DNA of 64,000 nt from positions 12,907,724 through 12,971,723 of the forward strand of contig OU744736.1 in the NCBI GenBank assembly GCA_916613615.1, in the 5' to 3' direction. This document shows, piece after piece, positions 9,714 through 22,250 of this stretch. This stretch comes from Steromphala cineraria (Eukaryota > Mollusca > Gastropoda > Trochida > Trochidae). Made by a program: the position numbers and the translations under genes. The notes under the pieces were generated by a model. The model did not search any database, had not been told where the DNA came from, and worked only from the letters and a program-made list of their open reading frames with translations. Within the stretch, counting starts at the first letter, position 1; every line of letters begins with the position of its first letter.

Positions 9714-11090
9714 CCTGATTATACATTTTCTTGACATTGAACTTTGAAATTGAACTCTTATAAAATTTATGTCAGTGTTCATGACTTCGCACTCTTTATC
9801 AGAATTCAGTTAACTGACAAATACAGTTTTATGAGTTTTCTGTAAAAGCATTTATTAAGAAAAACGCCTAAGCTATAAAAATCTCTGAAGTTGCGCAGAC
9901 ATGCATACTGACTATGAGCGAAGTAACCGCTTCACGGTCTCAGTTATCTCAGTTCGGAATTTCATTTTGATTTTTCTGTAAATTAATTCTTTATAATGGT
10001 GCTAGTAAGTTAAAAGAGTTACAACAATCATTTTACAGCTGGTCCTCTGTTTCGTTCACCTTCTAATCACAACGAACCTTAGACCAGTTTTATTAAAATC
10101 TGCCTAGTTCCGAGGAATAAAAGTTTTTAAAATATTAACTCTATGGGAATCGAACATGTTACTTCGATAGGCATCCTAGTGTAGAGGATTCAATATCTCC
10201 GTGCAGTTAAAATGTTGAATATTTTATACCTCGATTTTAATCAGACTGAACCATGGACGTAACGTGGCTATTTCTGAGATGCGTAAGTAACACCGTCACA
10301 GCAAACTTGTATTATATTGCTTGCAAACAAGACTACATGTATATACTACACAAGTTAGACGATGCATCAATTTAAAATTGTATCAATAACACCACAAGAC
10401 AAAACACATTTTAGTGTCATTTTCTTCAAAGGAATCGTACGTAAAATACTCACTAATAGCCCAAACCACAATGTGAGAAGAAAAACGACGGGATCTGAAC
10501 CTTGGGTATAAGACATTTGCACCTCTCTGGTCTTTTATTTTCCTAACTATATTTCAGATTTTGAACACGTTGCTAGTTTACCAGTTAGCCAGTTACAGGA
10601 TTTTTACGGGCGCTGATAAGTGATATTTGCAATTCTATCTTAAACTAAGGAATGTTTCTTCGAGTTGCCCGAGTACAAGTCTTAGACTTCGTTCGGTAAT
10701 ATGAATAAATCTTATTCGAGCTTTTCTAAATTTATTTCGTGACATACTGTACAGTACACTTTCATTAACTATGTTTACCCAACAAACATGCCTTTTTTAA
10801 TATAAACTCGTCTTGGGACATCAATATATAAATAAAATGATAACGTTTTGCATTAATTTTTAAAATTTATGGATTCATGAACATAAGAATGCCCGAGGGG
10901 AGAATTTGTAATTTGTTTGTGTAAACTGAGCATGCAGAAGCGTTAAGGTAAGAAAATAACATATATAACCATAATAATTATAATTCATTTACTCAACTAT
11001 ACATAGTAGATGACCTTTAGAAATCAACCTCTCAATCATTTAATATTGAGGATTAAGTAAAACACGATTACTCAGAGACATAGTGTACAG
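9714..11090. other. Intergenic, no supported feature
   Basis: AT-rich sequence. Two stretches resemble the B box of a tRNA on the minus strand (near 10150 and 10495) but no cloverleaf can be drawn. No open frame over 60 codons. Confidence 0.5.
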
Positions 11091-11094
11091 TTTT

Positions 11095-11310
11095 ATCCAT
11101 GAGAGCAGTCCTATCGAGGTTACCATTTTTCATATGATGCCCCTGGGCAACCTATCACTTTTTCTTTGTGACGTCATGTTATAAACAATACTTTGACGTC
11201 ACGGTTCGCCTATGACGTTACGTTCTATTGGGTTGGCGGTGGCAAGTCTGCCTATACTGAGTAGTAGGTATTGAGTATTTGCTTTGATTTCACCACTATG
11301 GTTATAAACA
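11095..11310 (+). repeat. Dispersed repeat, copy 1 (partner at 35020)
   Basis: It shares with 35020-35215 an ordered set of blocks: CAGTCCTATCGAGGTT (CAGTCACATCGGGGTT in the partner), TTTTTCATATGATGCC, GGGCAA, ATCACT, TTCTTTG, TATAAACAAT, ACGTCACGGT, CGCCTATG and TTGAGTATTTGC. The first block resembles the terminal repeat of the TTAA element at 22748, so both may be decayed members of that group. Confidence 0.75.
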
Positions 11311-11460
11311 TAATATTATATCCGTGCCCATAAGATATTATGTTTACGACACTTAATATAAGTAAATCCCTCGCTCGGGAAATAATGTATGTATAAATAT
11401 GTAGGCACCAATAGTATGACATGGACACTCGTATGATATCCTTTATTTATCAACTTGTTT
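11310..11460 (-). repeat. Dispersed repeat, inverted copy of 3030-3215
   Basis: Minus-strand reading gives AGGATATCATACGAGTGTCC, then ATTTCCCGAGCGAGGGATTT, then a TATGGGCAC block, in the order seen at 3030-3215. No coding capacity. Confidence 0.6.
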
Positions 11461-12221
11461 AAGGTCAATTAACATTCAGCCCTTCATAAGATATATAAAT
11501 TTAAACTCATAACAACTATTCCTAGGTAAAAATTATGTTCTTTGTGCTGTCCTGTAAGTTAATATATTTCGTGTAATTAACAACAACTCTCAGATCCAAT
11601 GATTCAAAAGGTCCTACACGCTTATGCTTTTACAAATGAACCATTTTCAACACAAAAGTTATAAAGGTTTGCACTTATATCGATGGAACCATATATTTTG
11701 TTAAATTTCTTTTGACATACATCAGAAGTGAAATAACAAGAATAGGTACTCGTCATTATTACATTTTGATGAGAAAGACTAATTATAGTCATCGAGTTTA
11801 TTTGAACGTTGTAATTATTTACTTTACTGAACTGACTTTATACTCCACCAATGATCAATTCATCTTCGATTACCCGACAGCTATAGTGACGGTAAACCGA
11901 AAAATGTTTGCAATGACACTGATTGTGTGACATACCGTGATAGATTTGACTTAGCCTATAAATCTGTGACATGGACCAACCCATGAAGAAGAGTTAAATG
12001 ATACTCTTTCAGATGTCAATCTATACAAAAATTTAAGGGTCCCGAATATTTGGTATCTTAGGTCAGTTGTCTTGCAACTGTAAAAGGGAATATGTAGCTT
12101 ACTTCTGGCCTGATTGGTAATGTTTTTTAAACAAATGCATTTACAATTAAGATATAATGTACTTTGAAGATTTAACATCCATGTAACCCTTAAATATGTG
12201 TAGCTGATTCTTGACACGTCT

Positions 12222-12440
12222 GAATCATTTACAATAACACGAAAAGAGAAAAATATCTACTACAAGTGTCCATGAGAATACATTGAAGAAAACCTGTCCT
12301 TCTCACTAGAAAGAGCTTCGAGTTTGCAGAAAATCGTTCATAAGTAATGAAACACTTCTGAGTCATTTACATAAACACAGATAGGGAAAAAGATCTCCTA
12401 CAAGTACCCATTAAGAATAGATTGATGAAAGCTAGATATA
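12222..12440 (+). repeat. Degenerate tandem duplication, about 138-bp period
   Basis: Segments at about 12222-12297 and 12360-12440 share TCATTTACA, AACAC, then TCTACTACAAGTGTCCAT versus TCTCCTACAAGTACCCAT, and GAATA-ATTGA. No function is seen. The following open frame at 12589-12816 (75 codons, contains RERDIAYFVAATGPLNN) has no start, splice or family support. Confidence 0.5.
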
Positions 12441-13020
12441 TGACGATGGTTAATATTGACTGCAATATGATACATGTGAAAATATGACAGGAATATGCAA
12501 AGTTTTGGTGGTTATGATAAAAGTCAAGCAGCTCCCTTATGTCGGTGCTGTTGAAATATCTTAACAAACAATTATTTCAATTCTTCCTTTGCACATTGGT
12601 TTCGTGACATGGCAGTGCGAATGCATTCATGTCAAACTCTTGACACTCAATCAACACTTGTCGGATCAAGGGATTCGTGAACGGGATATTGCCTACTTTG
12701 TTGCGGCAACTGGTCCTTTAAACAACTCTTCTAGATATTTTGAACATGCACGAAAATGCTTTTTTAACCAACTGACCGCGGAAAATTGTCATTCATCATT
12801 AAGTTTGTTACAATAAATAATGAAATCAGTGATATATAGATGATGCTGGGTTTGCTGCATATTATGCTTTAATTGACCTGATGCTATAAATAATCTGTAG
12901 GTGATGCTGTCATTGGCTGCAGATGTTAAGATTGGACTGTAGATGGCGTTGACGTTTGGTCTATTGAGGATGCCATTACTGAAGAAATATCCCCTTGGCT
13001 AATACCATGTTTATGGTGAA

Positions 13021-13083
13021 GGTAGAAAGTTTATATTTTCACGAGTGGTGCAGCCACAAGCGAAAATATTCAACTTTCCTACC
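13021..13083. repeat. Imperfect hairpin, GGTAGAAAGTT arms
   Basis: The left arm GGTAGAAAGTTTATATTTTC pairs, with a few mismatches, with GAAAATATTCAACTTTCC-TACC about 13 bases later. ACGAGTGGTGCAGCCACAAGC forms the apex and is itself a GTGG/CCAC stem. It looks like a small foldback repeat. Confidence 0.7.
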
Positions 13084-13225
13084 TCGCGCAATGAGATAAA
13101 CTTGGTATTTGTCAAGAATTGACAGATATCTATTTTTTACATGATGAAAGCCTTCTAATAGCGCAAAAACCCAGACATATTCATCGAATTCCGCATGGAA
13201 GAGCCTATCAGCCGAGTGACGGTGT

Positions 13226-13353
13226 GACGTCATATGAGAATTCAGTACGTCAGACCATTGTTTCATGACGTCACATTCTTGAACTTGACGTCACTCGAGT
13301 GACGATAAAGGTTATCATCACTCAGTACAGTGTCGATAAAGGTTATCGCCACT
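13226..13353. promoter_or_regulatory. CRE and palindrome cluster
   Basis: Within about 130 bases there are three TGACGTCA-type sites (near 13228, 13265 and 13287), a perfect 16-base palindrome CGTCACTCGAGTGACG (13289-13304), and two GATAAAGGTTATC hairpins (13297-13323 and 13329-13353). The hairpin arms extend through GAGTGA/TCACTC and AGTG/CACT. No gene starts here. It could be an enhancer or part of a repeat adjoining the hairpin at 13021. Confidence 0.5.
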
Positions 13354-13710
13354 ATAGCCAGATAGAGGTTTATTTCACTGATAGAATAGAGTATCTCACC
13401 CTGTATTATATTATAAATGTGTTTAACTGTACTTCCACAAGAAAGCTATACACAGAAATATACATACATTGGATACGGGAATGCTCTGATAATCGGCATT
13501 GTAACTCATTGGATTCAACAACTTCTTGAACCAACAACCAATGATAAATTCAATTGATCATTGTACCTTAGTGTAGGAGAAGGGAATCAGTGTAAATCGA
13601 TCAAGTGTTTTACACAGAACTAGATTGCTTCAGTTGGTAGTTATTTGGGTAAGAAGAAATTGCCAACTGATGCTCTAAAGGATATTATTGTCTACTCAGT
13701 GTCTATCATC

Positions 13711-14000
13711 AATCTGTACAAGATTCATCACATGTCTGCCTTCGTCTTGCAACATGTCAAATCATTTGACATATATATTCTACACAAAATTTTAGATCAA
13801 AGTAAAAATATAAATTAAGAAAGGTACACCTTACTTTTATGACACATGTTTTTATCAACAGTCTGTATATGATTTATCACAGGTCAGGATTCGTCTTGCA
13901 ACATGTCAAATCATTTGAAATATATATTCTACACGAAATTTAAAAAAACAAGCAAAAAGAAATGTAAGAATGGTACACCTTATTTGTTACGACACATGAT
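13711..14000 (+). repeat. Tandem duplication, about 150-bp period
   Basis: Copies at about 13711-13858 and 13861-14000 share TTCGTCTTGCAACATGTCAA, ATCATTTGA-ATATATATTC, TACAC-AAATTT, GGTACACCTTA and GACACATG. They differ by small indels in A-rich stretches. Confidence 0.85.
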
Positions 14001-15830
14001 AATGACATAGAAATCAGGACTGCTTTGAATTGTTATGTTATCAAACGAACATGAAAGAATTGGTTTTGTTAATTCGCTTTGATTCAAAACGCAATGCCAT
14101 AATAAGCAAACTGATCTGCAAATCCGCAAGTGATAGATAACCTAGTTTATAGAGCCTGAGGCTGGCGCTTACATTGATATTTAGAAGTAAATCTTATATG
14201 AAATCTTACATTCTAGACACAAGACTCGAGATCGATGCATTAAAGGTAATCATCTTTCTTTTTGAAATTTTAGCGCAGGATTTCTTGAATATGATGATAT
14301 GCATGCTCACAATTTAATTGATACTATATATCAAGTACTTGGATATGAATATTTCACAACACCCATATAATACTATATATGAACTTCCCTTTAAAATTAC
14401 ATATTCTATCTTAACCAGTGTCCAATTGCAAATAGCTGCATTGTATATGGGCATTTGTCATTCACACAGCAAGTATTATGAAGGTCTACATGTAATTTCG
14501 GCATGGAAAAATACGTTTCTTTAAAAATATTTGTATTTGATAAGAAACTCTCCAAAACGGTTCAATAGATTAAAAAAAAAAACAAAAAAAAACGGTTTTT
14601 AATAATGTTATGCATTAACTGGGCTAAAACATATTTAGGAAATATTTCTATTATTTCTGTGCAAATAAGAAAACGATATGTAACGTGAAGTAAAATTGTG
14701 AAAGACTGGAAATTCGTCGTGTCATCATTCAATATTTGAGGTTAAATTCTACTAAATTTGGTTGCAGAGAGTAATGAGAGCTATTTTGATATTGTCGAAA
14801 GACATGAAATTGATATTTCAAAGTTTATGATGGTATCATATCACAATTACTTCAATATACAGAGGACTATGCCTTATGATTCATTTCTTGCTCTGTTGAA
14901 GCTATTCATCATCAAAAAACCCCTTTTCATCTCAAATGCACCAGCGAGCAATTTGCAAGTCGTGTAACATTCTCCTAAAATCGTTGCATTCATATCTTGA
15001 TTATTGATCTGTAATTTCATCGTTGAGGAAAAGATGCATTAAAATATCTGAAAAGCACTTGCACTAAAATATTGAAAAAATCTTTAATTGCGTAGTGTTA
15101 AAGTACTTTATATAAAAATAATCCATTAAGTATCCAGTTAGTCTAATAGGATCCGGTAAACCTGATGACGTCAACCTATTTTTGACTATATGTTAGCTTG
15201 TATGTCCAAATTGCAATAAATAAAACAGTCACAGTTCAAATTATTTCATTTCAGAAAATCACTTTTTTCTTTACCTATGCTTAAAACCAAAAGTTTCTTT
15301 AGAACGTAGACATCTGCTAAAAAAAACAATAGTTTCAATTTTAATTAATTGTTTTCTTGCATTATCGCTAATTGGCTTGAGAGGTAAGTCACGTGACATG
15401 ATCCTATAAAGCAGTGAACATAGCAAACTTCCAAGCATATGAGAAAATTGGTTAACAAACATGATTAATTTCTTTGATTCCTAAATTCGGTAACCGTTCC
15501 TTTCAGAAAATATGCCAGAAACGATTTCATTACTTGTATACATTTAGTATTTCAAGAGTCATTATAAGGTAGATGCCAATTATGAAAGAAAGTGTTTTAT
15601 GGATTAATTTATTAATTTGATTCGGTAGCCGTCCATCTTGTACAGAAGGACATGGTAAAATGAAAGTTGAATACCAGTTCAAAATATCTATTCAAAATAA
15701 AAATAAAATGCAAAATAGTTAGAAATTATACTTATATTCTCTTATTGCTTATTCCTTATGGTTGTTTCACTCTCACTCAAAGAGTTATTTTACACCTAAG
15801 ACATCAAAGAAAACCATGTTTTAGAAGGAA
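14001..15830. other. Intergenic, one unsupported open frame
   Basis: AT-rich. At 14758-14967 a frame of 69 codons follows an acceptor-like TTGGTTGCAG and reads ESNESYFDIVERHEIDISKF onwards to a stop. No donor, partner exon or family is recognisable. Nothing else is supported. Confidence 0.4.
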
Positions 15831-15831
15831 C

Positions 15832-16059
15832 ATAGCAGTTGGTGATAATGGGAAGGCTTCGAGTATTTCCCTTACTTGCGATGCATGCATATGTAAGTTC
15901 ATAAAGTTGAACCGTTGAACTAATCGATGTCCGCCATTGAAGTGTTAAAGTTTCACCATTTACAGGACCAGAAACACGAACAGGAAAAGGACAGAAATAC
16001 CCCGAGTATAAAGAACTAAAGCAGGAAGCATCCAAAATTAGCAACAGTCTGAATGGTTG
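15832..16059 (+). other. Two exon-like segments with a TGA at the junction
   Basis: Segment A (about 15832-15892) lies between an acceptor ending TTTTAG and a GTAAGTTC donor and is open in one frame (contains VGDNGKASSISLTCDACI). Segment B (about 15965-16059) follows ACCATTTACAG and is open in one frame for 30 codons (contains KYPEYKELKQEASKI) to TGA. Spliced A to B stays in the same frame, but the junction codon itself is TGA. So the two may be unrelated, a pseudogene, alternative ends or chance. No family is recognised. Confidence 0.3.
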
Positions 16060-19000
16060 AGCACTGTCTGTGTCAGAAGCGGATATTATTTTTTTGTTAA
16101 TATTACAAATGGCGTTCGTTCCTTATACAGTGCCTTGTCAGAGGCTCCTGTCCTGAAAATAGACTTACATATGACCTCATATATTTTTTTCTGACAACAA
16201 ATTTGATGTGAAACGAAAAACGAGCCCTGAACAATACTCAGTTTCATCCTAGAGCTGAGGCTGCTAGATTTTGCAACATTTTCTAGACTTGAGAAAGCTT
16301 CTTTAATGTATGTTATAGGGTATGACTAACAAACTAGACATCTTATTTCATTTCATGAATAATGTTTCGCCAAATATCAAAATTATGTTTTTCAATAACC
16401 AAAAACAAACATGACCTGACAACAATTTATCATGAATCTAATTTATCTTACAATAGTTGAAAGAACATGTCTGTGTCTGCATTGCTGATTTATACTTTGG
16501 TTGGAGTTGGGTGGTTAAGCTATGTCTGATGTTTTGGTCAGATTATCATCGATTATTATCATTTACAATACCAGTCTGTTTTCTGATTTTTTTGTTTTGC
16601 ATGTTAGCTTACATAAAAGACTTCCTAGCTACTACAAAGTAGAAAGGTTTTAATTCCCAGACATCTAGTATTGATTATCACGTTGATGATAAGGGAAAAA
16701 TAATAAACATATAAACTGAAAAAGTTGAATAAGTAACACCTTTGACGCAAGCTATCTAGAATTTTGCATTGTGTCATAACTCAAAGGAATAAAATGCCAT
16801 TTTATTCAGAATATGATTACTGGTAATACTCATGTTTATAGTATAACAAATTAAAAAAAATTCCTTATTTCAACTAAATACGAGACAGAGGCTCTGCTTT
16901 AAATGGAAGAATCCTCGGATGAAAAGCTTCTTGGATTAAGACGTCATGTTCCTCACTCAGCTTTCCTTCCTTAGGATTACAGTGCCATGCATAACTACTG
17001 TCCCATCCTTTTATCATAAGTAAATGACGATGACCAATTGAGTAAAATGGTTTACAGTTATGCACACACATATATATACAAACTATTAGTTCAAAGGAAA
17101 ATAGAAATCCTATAAGGGGATTTCAACTACTTGACTCTAGATTTATTTGGATGTATGTGATTCAATTGAACAGTGACAGAGCATGTGAGTCAATCGATCT
17201 ATTGTTTGCAAGGCAAGTTGATTGCTCTCTCACGTTTTCAATAGGTGTCCGTTAGTATGTAGATAGGATATTGCTGTCCGTTTTATGTCAATTTAGGCTT
17301 TTAGTACTTGGACTTGATCAGATTTTAGGAGTAGGATTGACACGAGGTGTTTGTTTAACCTAGTCCTGACAAAACATATGGCTTTGGATCCAAGGCAAAC
17401 TTCAGAAGTGAAGGCTTTGTATTAAACTAGCAAATATCGTTCCACCCAATCGTGGAACACTCTCTTTTCATCGATATCATGATACCAAACACAGTTGTAA
17501 TTGTTTTTATGTTTAGACAGTAAACCAATGATTGTTTTCATAATGAAGTCGATCCTTTAATTCTTACAACATCTTATCCTTATCTTATGATGCTTACTAA
17601 TTGATCATTGAATTATTAATTGGTTAAGCGATATATACCTATATGTGTATATTGTGACCCGGTCTATACATGCATTGTGATTGTTCAATTTATAAATTTT
17701 TTAAATTGTAGTTTGTAGAAGTGTTTTACACTTCATCTTGTTACTTATCATTATCTCTTCAGGGAACACGAAATCTTTTTTATTCACAATTCTTTAGTTG
17801 TTTGCTCTTAAAAAGTACTGAAGTACTCAGAAACCTTAAACGTGTAACTTAAAGCTAACAAGGAGATTTAATTACTTTGAGGAGGGGATGAAAGGAATAA
17901 CCCCATACTATCAAGTCATGTCAAATGAGATTTTACTTTGGTAATATTTGAGAGACATCATCTGTAAATCAAAGACTACTTCTCCTACTTAATTCTGCTG
18001 AAGGTCAGTTGAGGATTAGCCTAATGTAGTGACGTGCTGAGCCTCAGCCTAGCAGCTTGGTCATGTTCTTACCGAAATGTTCAGATGGACCTTAACCCCA
18101 CAAAACCATCGATATAAAGCAATTTCTGATAACTTACATAGTCGTTGTTGCTTGACAATGATGAAAGTATGTTTCCAAATTTAAAAGTCAAAAACCGCTG
18201 ATCAATTTCGAATAATGAATAGATGTACTACCGTAATAACATAAATGATATTCTAAATGTTCTGTTTCAGCGAATCCTGTAAATTCCTCTTAAAGCAAAC
18301 ATGCTATTTTTCCAAGCGATGTCATAACAGTCAGGCACATTCACATACTCGGATAATGTCAGGACTTCATGACAAGCAATTTGGTTATTTCATATGCAAC
18401 ACTACGATCTAACATTGGTCATTGCTCGTTTAGACTTTAAGTGACGGAATTATCCTTGTTCGCCAACGAATGAATGTGCCGTTGTTTTACACATATGTCA
18501 TTCATGATTTTATTCAGGAAGTTAATAAAAGAAAAACCTTTCATTTACGTTAAAAAAATTCAAATTAATTGGACCTCTCAACAAGCTATCTCAATCTGTC
18601 AAGGAGTTCTTCAGCTTTCGAGTTTAAGATTACACTAAGATTTGCTATCTTTAATGACAAACATTTAATTTTCAAAAAAATTAATATCATTTACAAAAGT
18701 TATTTGAATATTCAAAGAAAATGATATACTAAAAACTATGGTATTATTTCAATGACACTCCTATTATAGACCATCCCTTATTCTGAATAAGAGGTCATAC
18801 TTAACACAAAATCAATGTGATAATATCTGTGATAATTTCCTGCTTATACTTCCGATCCATAGCATGATCATAAATCAATGACGGTAATTATAATCCCATC
18901 AACTGACACTGAAAACCCTTCCAAAATCAATCCAGAAGTAGTATATAATAATGTGAGATACTGACACCATTTCATTTCCAGAGTAGAAAAAATATTTGTA

Positions 19001-19486
19001 TTTTGGAAATAATCATGACTATTACACATACGGTGTACACAGACTTAGTTTTTGTTATGTTTGTGTTGGAATAAATCGAATATCCCAATTAACCTCTTAT
19101 CTAATAATAGCTAAGAAATGTCTTTTCATTTTCAGGCTGATAACATGTCTATTTTACCTCATTTCAATGGAATACGGATTTTGGCAATTATAAAGTCCTA
19201 GTTACAACTAGTTGTTATATGATACAACAAGAAGTCTGTTATTTTTAACTTCATGAATATTCTTGCTAAATATATATAACTGACAATTTATTCATTATCT
19301 CGAGCCTCTTGTTGTGTGTACGGTAAGGGGGATATAAACTAAACTTCATGTTCTAATCAAACTTTAGGTTTCAGTATCGATAAACTTCTATGAACAACTA
19401 ATGATTTTGAGGGATCATATTATTTATTTACGGTAACAAGTTGAATATAATTCTTTTTATATTTTAAACGATTGACTTTTACCATC
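16060..19486. other. Intergenic, no supported feature
   Basis: AT-rich, low-complexity in places. A minus-strand frame at 16874-17071 (contains WHCNPKEGKLSEEHDVLIQE) looks protein-like in composition, but no acceptor or partner exon is evident. I see nothing else I can support. Confidence 0.5.
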
Positions 19487-19822
19487 TTAAAGGACAGTAG
19501 CACGTTTTCAGGGGGAATATAATGAATATATAATGAAAATTTATCGTTTCAATTGAAAGACAATGCATTTAAACTTACATAATGTAAAGTTTACCCATAC
19601 GATTCCTTTTTCTTACAAAACATCAATTAAAGGTGTTCACACAAAATGGCAACCAATGGATTTTATGTGAATCTTCATACTTTGTCCTCTGACTATGGAT
19701 GATTGGTTTGTGTTATGAGATTTTTGACACTATAAAAATAATACATTTATCATTAACGTACAAATGTAAGTGAAAAAACTAAAATATAAAAATTATCAAA
19801 AAACGTGCTACTGCCCCTTTTA
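19487..19822 (+). mobile_element. MITE family 1, copy 1
   Basis: The left end is TTAAAGGACAGTAGCACGTT and the right end AACGTGCTACTGCCCCTTTT, inverted copies of each other. The interior carries the family hallmark TTAAAGGTGTTCACACAAAA followed by TGGCAACCAATGG. At about 336 bases it is non-coding. The right TTAA has mutated to TTTA, consistent with age. Confidence 0.88.
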
Positions 19823-20351
19823 CATTCATACAAAGAATCGATAATCAAAAAAGAGATTGTTACTTTAAACAATCAAAACATTTAAACTATTTATTCCTAT
19901 TGGAAGTTCAATCAAATGTTTCTAGAATAACATTGATTAGAATAATTTTGTTTATCAGTCACTTGTGTTGTACAGACGGAATCTATTGATGAATTTTTAT
20001 TCAATTACACTGATGTATGATAATGTTTAATCATATTTCACTAGTAAAAGTTTATGTTGATTTCCAATAAATCATTTGTTTTGTTTCAAAAGAAATGACA
20101 ATTTACGTATTTTATGTTATTGCCTATAAGTACCAAACTAAAAAATGTCATCCTTATTTAATTAACAAAACTGTACATGTCTTCCATGCCTGTATCTCCT
20201 ATTTTATAAACTAGAATACTTTTACATTAGTATCATATGTTACAGAAAGAATTTCACAAATAATCACCCCCTTAAATTCAAAACTCATTAATGATGCCAT
20301 GACAAAGTTACAAAAATTTGAATATCCAACAGATGTGAAACGCAGTTTGAT

Positions 20352-20714
20352 TTAAAGGGGCAGTAGCACGTTTTTTGATAATTCTATATTTCAATTATTT
20401 CATTGGTAATTGCAAGTTAATGGTAAATGTATTATTTCGACAGAATCAACAATTTAATTTCACAAGCCAATCATCCATAGTCAGAGGACAAAGTATGAAG
20501 ATTCTCATAAAATACATTGGCGGCCATTTTGTGTGAACACCTTTAATTCATTTTGTGTAAGAAAAAGCAATCGCATGGCTAAACTTTAGGTTATATTTTG
20601 TATTATTACTGTTCCATTTAGTTTAAATACATTGTCTTTCAATTGGAACCATTCATTTTCAATTTCCTGACATCACCTTATATTCCCCCTAAAAACGTGC
20701 TACGGCCCCTTTAA
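20352..20714 (-). mobile_element. MITE family 1, copy 2 (inverted)
   Basis: Flanked by TTAA on both sides, with termini AGGGGCAGTAGCACG and CGTGCTACGGCCCCT. The interior is inverted relative to copy 1 (GGCCATTTTGTGTGAACACC). About 363 bases, no open frame. Confidence 0.92.
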
Positions 20715-21045
20715 ATTGTCTCACCAAAACTGCTAAATTATTTATTTATCATATCATACGATCTATTAACACATTGTCTTCTTTCATATCGGACAACTTT
20801 TGCTACTGAAACCTGGGGGTGCTTAATTTGTTCCCCTTTGTGTATATTCTTCGAGACGAGTCTTACCCTGACGTGTCAGATTACTTAGGGATATTGCATA
20901 GAACGAAAATGTGAATTGTGTTAACCACACGCCATTGTATGCCACATTGTCTTCCTACAGAGGTTAAAAGTCGTTATCCTGAATAACCACTGGCTCCCGA
21001 TCAGTTCTATCATGGCTAGAAAAGCAGTATCCTGACCGAATCCCA

Positions 21046-21259
21046 ACATCAATGCATCTTCCTACGCAGAGCCTAAAAGGCCAGTTTCCAAACTGTCATT
21101 TTATGCCTTGCTGCAGAGACTTAACTTTTCTGTGCTGCTATAGTGCCCCTACAGACTAGAGAGCAAGCACAGAAAATTATGCAAGGTTATGCAGCAAGGC
21201 ATAAAATGACAGTTTGGAAACTGGCCTTTTAGGCTCTGCGTAGGAAGATGACATCAATG
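21046..21259. mobile_element. Foldback element with 61-bp perfect TIRs and 9-bp TSD
   Basis: The element is 21055-21250 (196 bp). The first 61 bases (CATCTTCCTACGCAGAGCCT...) and last 61 are exact inverted copies. The arms continue imperfectly inward (CTTTTCTGTGC against GCACAGAAAA), leaving a loop of about 22 bases. Both sides carry the 9-base direct repeat ACATCAATG (21046-21054 and 21251-21259). A 9-base duplication with long TIRs is the pattern of Mutator-like (MULE) transposons. The perfect arms imply recent insertion or conversion. It has no coding capacity. Confidence 0.93.
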
Positions 21260-21554
21260 GGACACAAATACAGTTGCCTTCTAAAATATTTTTCACTTAC
21301 TTGGATGCATATATACAATCAGCTTTAATTACGACATAAATACATAGTTCAGTTATTTTCCGTTCTTTGAATCGTCAAAGGTCTTTAATTTATCAAAAGG
21401 ACATGAATTTTTCTATATTCTACATTTCTGAGCCCTACAAGCCCACAATTCCAGTGGCTTACATTTACCAACTTTTACCACAACCCGGAAGAAATTCAGA
21501 GACAAAGTAGTCCCTAGTGGATAATTTTTATGAGGGACTTGCAAACACTATTTT

Positions 21555-22250
21555 TATGCCCCGGAATATTGTTGTTGCCCTGTGCGTCCGTCTGTTTGTC
21601 AGACTGTTTTCCACAAAAAACTTAAACCTTGCTCATAACTTTTGATTGTTTGGAGGTAGACCTTTGATATTTCACATGTGCATCAATCATCATAAGACCG
21701 TTCAGATGAGGTCATAATTTTTTACCTCGTAACTCTGACCTTGGCACAGAAAGCATTTTCTGAAAACTTTAACCTTGGACATACATGTAACTTGTGATTT
21801 AGTTAAGATAGACCTTAAATATAAATGTGCCTCTATCATGATAAGACCTGTCAGATGAGGTCATAAATTTTGACCACGTGACCTTAAAGGGGCAATAGCA
21901 CGTTTTAACGGGGAATATAAGGAGATGTTAGGAAAATGAAAATAAAGGGTTCCAATCTAAAGACAATGTATTTAAACTAAATGAATCATCAATAAATCAA
22001 ATATATAAATGAATTAAAGGTGTTCACACAAAGATGGCTGCCAATGGATTTTATGTGAATCTTTATAATTTGATCTCTGACTATGGATGATTGGTTTGTG
22101 TAATTGGATTTTTGACACTATCAAAGGAATACATCTAGCTTTAACTTACAATTATCAGTGAAAGATTGAAAATATAAAATTGTCAAAAAACGTGCTACTG
22201 CCCCTTTAACCTTTTTGAAAAAATACATTTACAAAATATCCGGGGGCATT
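21555..22250. repeat. Older dispersed repeat interrupted by a MITE
   Basis: It starts TATGCCCCGGAATATTG with GTCCGTCTGTTTGTC and ends ATATCCGGGGGCATTGA, so its ends are loosely inverted (ATGCCCC / GGGGCAT). It contains two degenerate internal units around AACTTTAACCTTG, TAGACCTT, ATCATAAGACC and CAGATGAGGTCATAA. Repeats with this vocabulary are common in molluscan genomes. Family 1 copy 3 is inserted at its TTAA. Confidence 0.7.
21884..22209 (+). mobile_element. MITE family 1, copy 3 (nested)
   Basis: Bounded by TTAA at 21884-21887 and 22206-22209, with termini AGGGGCAATAGCACG and CGTGCTACTGCCCCT. It lies within the older repeat at 21555-22250: the host reads GTGACC before the left TTAA and CCTTTTTG after the right one. 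The empty site would therefore be GACC-TTAA-CCTTT, which supports a TTAA target-site duplication. About 326 bases, non-coding. Confidence 0.93.

Noticed and set aside
10145..10520. B-box-like motifs suggesting minus-strand tRNAs
   Set aside because: No cloverleaf or correctly spaced A box could be drawn.
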